Source of the DNA: Tissierellales bacterium
GTDB taxonomy: Bacteria; Bacillota; Clostridia; Tissierellales; Tissierellaceae
Reading direction: 5' to 3'
Assembly: GCA_030146915.1 (NCBI GenBank)
Contig: JASLAT010000028.1
Coordinates: forward strand, 1-5,437
Length of the DNA: 5,437 nt
Position 1 is the stretch's first letter, and the number at the start of each line of letters is the position of its first letter. The position numbers and the translations under genes are program-made. Positions 1-4,667 of this stretch are shown piece after piece. The notes under the pieces were generated by a model. The model had not been told where the DNA came from, did no database searches, and saw nothing but the letters and a program-made list of their open reading frames with translations.

Positions 1-327
1 AAACTCATCTACATTAAAAATATTTTCTTCCATCAAAAGAGTAGGTTTACCTTTTATTGCTCTTTTAGTTCTTAAACTCCTATCTGTAATATAACTTATA
101 AATAACATAAGTACTGTCCAAATTACAATCGCCATAAAAAATTTATAAAATTCTAAGTCTAAATTATAAATAATTCCTCCTAGAATACCCCCTAAAATAT
201 AATTACCTATTTGATCTATTGCCGACTTAGGTGCTAACTGCATCCTGCCTAAAAGATTCATATAAACTATTAGCGATAGTAGTCCCACACTCAATCTTGT
301 AAACATTTTAAAAAATACAACTAACAT
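1..327 (-). CDS. DUF421 (YetF-like) membrane protein, 5' part only
   Basis: This is the first 109 residues of a membrane protein; the rest lies beyond the left edge. Residues 2-25 form a hydrophobic helix. The segment 26-55 holds the family-like stretch LGRMQLAP...IDQIGNYILGG, residues 62-80 form another helix, and RAIKGKPTLLMEEN (89-102) looks like the start of the C-terminal soluble domain. DUF421/YetF proteins are typically a short helical N-terminal region followed by a cytoplasmic mixed alpha/beta domain; their biochemical role is not settled, though some have been tied to spore or envelope functions. The start ATG (325-327) sits 6 nt after an AGGAGG site. A second ATG at 331-333 reads into a stop after three codons, so it is not used. 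The gene appears to have its own promoter (349-378). Family assignment rests on recalled motif similarity. Confidence 0.85.
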   Translation of the reverse strand, partial: MLVVFFKMFTRLSVGLLSLIVYMNLLGRMQLAPKSAIDQIGNYILGGILGGIIYNLDLEFYKFFMAIVIWTVLMLFISYITDRSLRTKRAIKGKPTLLMEENIFNVDEF

Positions 328-348
328 ACCATCCCTCCTATAGGGTCA

Positions 349-378
349 ATTATATACTAACTAGTAAAAAAATGTAAA
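349..378 (-). promoter_or_regulatory. Promoter of the DUF421 gene
   Basis: On the minus strand a TTTACA -35 box (373-378) and a perfect TATAAT -10 box (349-354) are separated by 18 bp. The predicted start would fall near 342, giving a leader of about 15 nt that begins at or just before the ribosome binding site. The -35 box is embedded in the T-rich tail of the upstream gene's terminator. Confidence 0.7.
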
Positions 379-397
379 AAAGACGGCTAAGCCGTCT
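373..397 (-). terminator. Rho-independent terminator of the small membrane protein gene
   Basis: The stem AGACGGC (391-397 on the minus strand) pairs with GCCGTCT (381-387) around a 3-nt loop. On the minus strand it is followed by a T-run and more T-rich sequence. The T-run lies only on that side, so it acts on minus-strand transcription. It starts 2 nt after the stop codon of the 41-residue gene at 400-525. Confidence 0.85.
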
Positions 398-399
398 AA

Positions 400-525
400 C
401 TAATTATATATATGATCCTTCTTTATAGTATCTTCTTTGAAAATATTTATATTCATAAAAAATATTTTCAGAAAAATACTAGCAGAAAAGATTAAGCTTA
501 AAATTGTTAAAATTGAAACTAACAT
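400..525 (-). CDS. Small single-helix membrane protein, 41 aa, unknown function
   Basis: The frame encodes a 41-residue protein. Residues 2-24 are almost entirely hydrophobic, beginning MLVSILTILSLIFS, and form one membrane helix. A short polar tail rich in Lys, Asp and Glu (25-41) follows. I do not recognise the family. Support for a real gene is the layout: a strong GGGAGGTG ribosome binding site (530-537) at good spacing from the ATG, a terminator starting 2 nt after the TAG stop, and a promoter-like pair upstream in the divergent region. There is no clear signal peptidase site, so a membrane anchor is more likely than a secreted peptide. It could be a small regulator or partner of a membrane complex, or a toxin-like hydrophobic peptide; the sequence does not decide. 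It precedes the DUF421 gene on the same strand, but the terminator and a separate promoter argue for independent transcripts. Confidence 0.68.
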   Translation of the reverse strand: MLVSILTILSLIFSASIFLKIFFMNINIFKEDTIKKDHIYN

Positions 526-637
526 AAAACACCTCCCAAATTAATCAACATTACTATATTAACAAATCACTTCTAAAAATCAAGCATTATTTATGCTAAT
601 ATATTATTATAACTAACTATTATAGGAGGTAGATATA
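526..637. promoter_or_regulatory. Divergent promoter region between small ORF and nitroreductase
   Basis: This 112-bp AT-rich gap separates two divergently read genes. For the minus-strand gene, TTGATT (578-583) and TAATAT (556-561) lie 16 bp apart; TATAGT (553-558) is an alternative -10 with a 19-bp spacer. For the plus-strand nitroreductase several TATTAT/TATAAC -10-like hexamers occur at 602-623, but none has a convincing -35 box. A short palindrome, AGCAT-5-ATGCT (583-597), sits between the two and touches the minus-strand -35 box; it could be an operator. The nitroreductase ribosome binding site AGGAGGT is at 624-630. Confidence 0.5.
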
Positions 638-1168
638 GTGTTAAATTTGATATTAAATAGAAGAAGCATTAGAAAGTATAAAAATGAAATTATAAAAGAT
701 GAAGAATTAGAAAAAATTCTACTAGCTGGACTATTAACACCATCAGGAAGAAATAAAAAACCTACAAAGCTTATATTGATTAAAGATAAAAATAAATTAA
801 AACAATTATCAAATTCTAGAGAATTTGCTGCCGACATGTTAAAAGAGGCGGCAGCAGCTATAGTTGTAGTTGCAGATGGTCTTTTAAGTGACACCTGGAT
901 TGAAGATTCTTCCTTAGCAATGTCTCACATGCACCTTATGGCTACCGATTTAAATATTGGTAGTTGCTGGATTCAAATAAGAAATAGAAAATCTATAGAA
1001 GGAAAAATGAGTGAGGATTTTGTAAAAGAAGTTTTAGACATAACTGATGATAATATAAAAGTTTTATCTATATTATCTTTAGGATATCCTAAGGAAAATA
1101 TAAATAGTAATAACTTGGATAAAATTGATAAAAAACGAGTATTTTTTGAAACTTTTAAGGAGGTTTAA
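638..1168 (+). CDS. Nitroreductase-family FMN-dependent oxidoreductase
   Basis: The 176-residue protein fits a compact nitroreductase-like flavoprotein. Proteins of this family bind FMN as cytoplasmic homodimers and pass electrons from NAD(P)H to nitro compounds, quinones or other acceptors; the true substrate here cannot be read from sequence. Visible landmarks are the N-terminal FMN-phosphate motif NRRSIRKY (7-14), PSGRN (35-39), the central helix with D85, W87 and D90 leading to IGSCWIQ (107-113), and the C-terminal LGYPKE (148-153). Length is at the short end of the family, and the C-terminal arm after LGYPKE is short and Lys/Asp-rich. The start is GTG at 638, chosen because AGGAGGT (624-630) lies 7 nt upstream and the family motif begins at residue 7. 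It appears to be a single-gene transcript, closed by a terminator at its stop codon. Next to a catalase, a redox-defence role is plausible but is inference only. Confidence 0.93.
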   Translation: MLNLILNRRSIRKYKNEIIKDEELEKILLAGLLTPSGRNKKPTKLILIKDKNKLKQLSNSREFAADMLKEAAAAIVVVADGLLSDTWIEDSSLAMSHMHLMATDLNIGSCWIQIRNRKSIEGKMSEDFVKEVLDITDDNIKVLSILSLGYPKENINSNNLDKIDKKRVFFETFKEV

Positions 1169-1184
1169 ATCCCTCCTTTTTTTT
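1157..1184 (+). terminator. Terminator of the nitroreductase gene, overlapping its stop
   Basis: AAGGAGG (1157-1163) pairs with CCTCCTT (1172-1178) across an 8-nt loop, followed by further Ts to 1184. The 5' arm encodes the last Lys-Glu-Val codons and the stop codon is in the loop, so the terminator is merged with the coding end. Confidence 0.8.
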
Positions 1185-1389
1185 ATTTTACATTTTGTTA
1201 CAAAAAGTTCTTAACTTACATTAATTATCTATAAATCTTTTTAAATATAACTTATCTTAATTTTATCACACTAAACAAACGCCCATATTCTAATGTATAA
1301 AAGATTTGTTACAGTTTTTAAACCTTTATTACAGAATTATCATAGTTTACAATTTTACACTCTTTTAAACCCAATTACTAAATTATTTT

Positions 1390-1423
1390 GTTTGAATTTA
1401 GCAAGTTTCAGGGTAGCTATAAA
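1390..1423 (+). promoter_or_regulatory. Possible promoter of the catalase operon
   Basis: No standard pair with a 16-18 bp spacer was found. The best sigma-A reading is TTGAAT (1392-1397) with TATAAA (1418-1423), but the spacer is 20 bp. An alternative is a sigma-B-like pair, GTTT (1390-1393) and GGGTAG (1411-1416), 17 bp apart. This resembles the general-stress consensus GTTT...GGGWAW with one mismatch and slightly wide spacing. Either would give a leader of about 30-40 nt. Confidence 0.3.
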
Positions 1424-1439
1424 GTAATGGTAGTTACTT
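1422..1439 (+). repeat. Inverted repeat in the catalase leader
   Basis: AAGTAA (1422-1427) and TTACTT (1434-1439) form a 6-bp stem with a 6-nt loop, ending 10 nt before the AGGAGGG ribosome binding site. It could be an operator half-site pair or a weak mRNA hairpin; it is too A/T-rich to be a strong structure. Confidence 0.35.
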
Positions 1440-1461
1440 CCAATTCAATAGGAGGGTTGAT

Positions 1462-3498
1462 ATGAATAATAAAAAAGAAAATAAGAAGTTAAAACAACTA
1501 GATAAGTATAAATCAGATAATTCTAATGAAAAAATGACTACAGATTTAGGTGTTCCTGTAGACCAAGATAACTTTACTTTAAGAGCATCAGGTAGAGGAC
1601 CTAGTTTGATGGAGGATTTTCATTTTCAAGAAAAACTAAGACACTTTGATAGAGAAAGGATACCTGAAAGAGTTGTTCACGCTAGAGGTACAGCGGCTCA
1701 TGGTATATTTAAACTTAAAAACTCTATGAAAGATTTTACTAGTGCTGACTTTTTAAACGAAGAAGGTAGTGAAACTCCGGTATTTATAAGATTTTCTACT
1801 GTTCAAGGTTTTAGAGGATCTCCTGATACTGTTAGAGATGCTCGAGGTATGGCTATAAAATTTTATACTGAAGAAGGTAATTATGATATCCCTGGAATAA
1901 GCTTTCCAGTTTTCTTTATTCAAGATGCTATAAAATTTCCAGACTTCATACATGCTCTAAAACCAGAACCTAATACAGAGGTTCCTCAAGGACAGACTGC
2001 TCATGATTCTTTTTGGGATTTTGTAGCTAATAACGAAGAAACTACTCATGCTGTAATGTGGGCTATGAGTGATAGGGGCATACCAAGATCTTATAGAACC
2101 ATGGAAGGTTTTGGGGTTCATACTTTTAAATGGATAAATAAAAAAGGAGACGTTTTCTTTATTAAATATCACTTCACACCTAGATTAGGTATACACTCAC
2201 TAGTTTGGGATGAAGCACAAAAAATAGCTGGTAAAGATCCTGACTTTCATAGAAAAGATTTGTATCAATCTATAGAGAAAGGTAATTATCCTATTTGGGA
2301 TATGTATGTACAGATTTTAAAAGAAGAAGATGAATTTATCTTTGACTTTGATATCTTAGATGCTACAAAGCTTTGGCCAGAAGAAATAGTTGAAAAACAG
2401 TTAGTTGGAAGTATTGAACTAAATAAAAATGTAGATGATTTTTTTGCAGAGACAGAACAAGTGGCATTTTCACCTGCAAATTTAGTTCCGGGTATTACTT
2501 TTAGTAATGACCCATTACTGCAAGGAAGAATATTCTCATATGAAGATACTCAGGTTTATCGTCTAGGCGGCCCGAATTTTAAAAATATTCCGATTAATAT
2601 GCCTATCAATCCTGTTAACAATAATCACAGAGATGGGTATTTTACTACAAGTATAAATACTAATCCTGTAAATTATACTAATAATTCAAGAAATGATAAC
2701 AAACCTAAAGTTGATGGTAAACATGGATACAATCACCATAGATATAAGTTTGATGGAATCATAAATAAATCTAGACCTAAAAAATTCTTAGACTACTATA
2801 GTCAACCAAAAATGTATTTTAATTCTCTAACCGAAGTAGAGAAAAAACATTTAATTGATGCTATAAAATTTGAACTATCTAAAGTAAAATCAAAAGATGT
2901 TAGGCAACAAGTTATAAATAATTTTAACAGGGTCAGTAAAGATATATCCAGTAAACTTGAGGAGTATTTTAATATTAAGGTAGAAGATAAAGAAGTTAAA
3001 AATTTAGATTTGGGAGATCTTAAAATCGATTATGATTATGAAGGAAAATCTGTTGATAAAAGTAATTTAAGTATATTACAAGATGAATATAGTTTAGAAA
3101 CTTTCGAAATAGCAGTATTAATCGATGATTTAGATTTAGAAATCACAGATAAAAGTAAAGATTTAATAAAAAAACTTAAAAATGAAAAAGCATATTTAAC
3201 ATTTATTGCCAATGAATTAGGAGATATTAAAAGTTTAAATGAAGAAGCAAAAGCTAGCTACCATTCAGATGATTCCGTACTTTATGATGGAATATATATC
3301 TTAAGTAATAAAAATGTTAAAGAAGATTTTAAGCCTATGCTTAAGAACTTTATTAAAGATGCTTTTGATCATAAAAAACCAATTATCTACAATGACTCAG
3401 TCTGTATCAATGAAAATTATATAGACAAACCAGGAGTTCTTAAAGAAAGTAATAAAATTGTAGATGACTTTAAAGTCGGGAGATATTGGGATAGATAA
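1462..3498 (+). CDS. katE: Large-subunit heme catalase (HPII/KatE-like), catalytic Asn replaced
   Basis: This 678-residue protein belongs to the large-subunit (clade 2) catalases, which convert hydrogen peroxide to water and oxygen in the cytoplasm, usually as tetramers. The heme core spans about 30-380 and a linker with helices about 380-505. A diverged flavodoxin/DJ-1-like C-terminal domain covers about 545-678 and ends with RYWDR, matching HRVWSR near the HPII end. Seen residues: distal His73 (VVHARG), Ser112, Val114, Asp142, Phe151, Phe159, proximal Arg356 and heme ligand Tyr360 (RIFSY). The His-to-Tyr spacing of 287 equals that of E. coli HPII (128 to 415). Position 146, 73 after the His like HPII Asn201, is Ile: GNNTP has become GISFP without a gap. 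Ser337 stands where HPII has His392, so the HPII His-Tyr crosslink is not expected. ATG at 1462 follows AGGAGGG (1450-1456) by 5 nt. It is probably the first gene of an operon with 3520-4554. Family is certain; full activity is not. Confidence 0.95.
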   Translation: MNNKKENKKLKQLDKYKSDNSNEKMTTDLGVPVDQDNFTLRASGRGPSLMEDFHFQEKLRHFDRERIPERVVHARGTAAHGIFKLKNSMKDFTSADFLNEEGSETPVFIRFSTVQGFRGSPDTVRDARGMAIKFYTEEGNYDIPGISFPVFFIQDAIKFPDFIHALKPEPNTEVPQGQTAHDSFWDFVANNEETTHAVMWAMSDRGIPRSYRTMEGFGVHTFKWINKKGDVFFIKYHFTPRLGIHSLVWDEAQKIAGKDPDFHRKDLYQSIEKGNYPIWDMYVQILKEEDEFIFDFDILDATKLWPEEIVEKQLVGSIELNKNVDDFFAETEQVAFSPANLVPGITFSNDPLLQGRIFSYEDTQVYRLGGPNFKNIPINMPINPVNNNHRDGYFTTSINTNPVNYTNNSRNDNKPKVDGKHGYNHHRYKFDGIINKSRPKKFLDYYSQPKMYFNSLTEVEKKHLIDAIKFELSKVKSKDVRQQVINNFNRVSKDISSKLEEYFNIKVEDKEVKNLDLGDLKIDYDYEGKSVDKSNLSILQDEYSLETFEIAVLIDDLDLEITDKSKDLIKKLKNEKAYLTFIANELGDIKSLNEEAKASYHSDDSVLYDGIYILSNKNVKEDFKPMLKNFIKDAFDHKKPIIYNDSVCINENYIDKPGVLKESNKIVDDFKVGRYWDR

Positions 3499-3510
3499 TT
3501 CAATAGGAGG
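3497..3510 (+). promoter_or_regulatory. Leader and ribosome binding site shared with the catalase gene
   Basis: The 14-nt string AATTCAATAGGAGG here is identical to 1442-1455 before the catalase gene. It overlaps the last two bases of the catalase stop codon and supplies the ribosome binding site for the membrane protein gene. Both genes also begin Met-Asn-Asn-Lys. Confidence 0.6.
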
Positions 3511-3519
3511 AATGATAAT

Positions 3520-4554
3520 ATGAATAATAAGAACAGAACTACTAGATACAGATATTTTGGTGGTACAGATTTAGATGGAAAAAGATTAACTTGGAGTGGT
3601 GTTGTAGCAGGTATATTTACTTTCTTAGCTGTATTTTTAACACTATCTTTAATAGGATTTAGCATAGGGCTTACAACATTAAATCCTTTAGCAGAAAATC
3701 CTCTTAATCATGTAGGAACAAATGTCACAATATGGACTATTATAGCACTTATAATTTCCTTTGCATCAGGTGGATTTATATCAGGATTAGTAGCAAATAA
3801 AGCAGGTTTTTTACACGGATTTATGACATGGGTTACAGGTGTTATACTAGTTGCATTTTTAGTTACTAGTACCGTAGGTGGTTTATTAAAAACTACAGGA
3901 AGTGCAGTTGCTAATGTTGCAACAGGGGTTGGTAAAGGTAGCACAGTTATAGTTAGTAAATCTGGAGATATGCTACATGAAGCAGTGGATAAAGTTTCTA
4001 ATGAAATGCTAAATGTAGATACAGATGAATTAGAAGGTCAGGTTAAATCTATACTAAAAGATACTGAAGTTAAAGAATTGCAACCTGGCTATTTAAATAG
4101 TCAACTTGATCAGAGTAAAGAAGATATAAAAGCTACAGCTAAAAATATCGTTTTAGAACCTACAAATTACAAGGATGAAGTTAATGAACTTTTAAATAAA
4201 CTTGAAAATAGAACTAAAACCATAACTGATGCTGTTGATAAAGATACTATAGCTAATGCTGTAAGTAATAACACAGATCTTAATGATGATGAGGCAAAAC
4301 AAGCAGTTGATAATATATATAATGAATATCAAGTGGCTTCTAAAGAGGTTTCAAAATCTATAGATGAAGCTAAAGTTCAAATAAATCAACTTAGCCAAGA
4401 TGTAGAAGAATTCAAAGAAGATGTAAAAGTAGGAGCAGATCAAGCTGCAGATACTGGCGCTAAGAGTGCACTGTATTTATTCATAGGGCTATTAATAGCA
4501 ATGATAATTACAAGTTTCGCTGGTGTTAAAGGTGCAGAATATCTAAGAGATTAA
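3520..4554 (+). CDS. Four-helix membrane protein with long helical charged domain, unknown function
   Basis: The 344-residue protein starts with a basic tail (RYRYFGG, 9-15). Three hydrophobic helices follow at about 26-52 (starting SGVVAGIFTF), 68-92 and 97-121. After a Gly/Ser/Thr-rich stretch (119-145), residues 150-310 are charged and Lys/Asp/Glu-rich with few aromatics, and look helical, possibly coiled-coil or amphipathic. A last helix at about 316-336 is followed by AEYLRD. By the positive-inside rule the 190-residue region would face outside the membrane. The N-terminal pattern (TWSGVVAG, LIGFSIGL, GG.ISGLVA, LHGFMTW, VGGLL) recalls a widespread bacterial membrane family of unknown function, sometimes labelled PhnA-like; I am not sure of the name. 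The ATG at 3520 lies 9 nt after AGGAGG (3505-3510). An ATG at 3512 reads only three codons and then stops. The 21-nt gap after the catalase gene, with no terminator, implies co-transcription and a role in peroxide or envelope stress, which is inference. Confidence 0.85.
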   Translation: MNNKNRTTRYRYFGGTDLDGKRLTWSGVVAGIFTFLAVFLTLSLIGFSIGLTTLNPLAENPLNHVGTNVTIWTIIALIISFASGGFISGLVANKAGFLHGFMTWVTGVILVAFLVTSTVGGLLKTTGSAVANVATGVGKGSTVIVSKSGDMLHEAVDKVSNEMLNVDTDELEGQVKSILKDTEVKELQPGYLNSQLDQSKEDIKATAKNIVLEPTNYKDEVNELLNKLENRTKTITDAVDKDTIANAVSNNTDLNDDEAKQAVDNIYNEYQVASKEVSKSIDEAKVQINQLSQDVEEFKEDVKVGADQAADTGAKSALYLFIGLLIAMIITSFAGVKGAEYLRD

Positions 4555-4610
4555 TTTAAATATCTATAATATATTAAAGGGGCTGTTTAAAAATGAAAAG
4601 CCCATAAAGC

Positions 4611-4650
4611 AAAACAGGTCAAAGAGCGCTAGCTCTATGACCTGTTTTTT
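4611..4650 (+). terminator. Strong hairpin terminator inside the IS left end
   Basis: AAAACAGGTCA (4611-4621) pairs perfectly with TGACCTGTTTT (4638-4648). Inside, AGAGC (4623-4627) pairs with GCTCT (4632-4636) around a GCTA loop, with one A-A mismatch between the stems. Ts continue to 4650. It lies after the catalase operon and before the transposase, so it can both end operon transcription and shield the transposase from read-through. The complement also has a T-run on the other side (AAAA at 4611-4614), so weak two-way action is possible. Confidence 0.8.
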
Positions 4651-4652
4651 AG

Positions 4653-4658
4653 TATAAT
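4653..4658 (+). promoter_or_regulatory. TATAAT box just before the transposase start
   Basis: A perfect TATAAT lies 9 nt before the transposase ATG and directly after the hairpin's T-tail. No clear -35 box is found 16-18 bp upstream; that position falls inside the hairpin. If used, transcription would begin within a few bases of the ATG, giving a nearly leaderless mRNA, which agrees with the absence of a ribosome binding site. Confidence 0.35.
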
Positions 4659-4667
4659 TTAACTGTC

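Larger units (their letters stand above)
1169..1461. other. Long non-coding region upstream of the catalase operon
   Basis: No credible gene was seen on either strand in this 293-bp stretch; reading frames are short and lack ribosome binding sites. Its left 16 bp belong to the nitroreductase terminator. The pentamer TTACA occurs seven times, always on the plus strand (1188, 1198, 1216, 1309, 1329, 1347, 1355). TTTTAAACC occurs twice (1316-1324 and 1363-1371), within imperfect repeats of about 24 bp at 1309-1332 and 1355-1378. TTTTGT-T-ACAAAA (1193-1205) is a small palindrome. A hairpin AAGTAA-6-TTACTT lies at 1422-1439, just before the catalase ribosome binding site. These may be regulator sites for the operon, but no known operator such as a PerR or Fur box was recognised. 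Confidence 0.6.

Noticed and set aside
331..333. Alternative ATG for the DUF421 gene on the minus strand
   Set aside because: It is in another frame and meets a stop after three codons.
613..894. Minus-strand open frame of 93 codons
   Set aside because: It lies antisense to the nitroreductase gene, lacks a ribosome binding site, and its protein shows no family features.
1157..1163. AAGGAGG as a ribosome binding site for a downstream gene
   Set aside because: No start codon with an open frame follows; the string is better explained as the 5' arm of the terminator.
1169..1461. A PerR or Fur operator before the catalase
   Set aside because: No stretch fits the PerR TTATAAT-N-ATTATAA pattern or a Fur box well enough; AT-rich partial matches are expected by chance.
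1753..2172. Two minus-strand open frames inside the catalase gene
   Set aside because: They are antisense shadows of a strongly conserved coding region and lack start signals.
3512..3523. ATG at 3512 as start of the membrane protein gene
   Set aside because: It reads ATG ATA ATA TGA; the real start overlaps this stop in another frame.
3417..3944. Two minus-strand open frames (3417-3665 and 3708-3944)
   Set aside because: They are antisense to the end of the catalase and to the membrane helices of the next gene; their hydrophobic or Pro-rich character comes from the reverse reading of that gene.
4565..4570. TATAAT between the membrane protein gene and the IS as a promoter
   Set aside because: There is no -35 box at the right distance, and the strong hairpin directly downstream would end any transcript.
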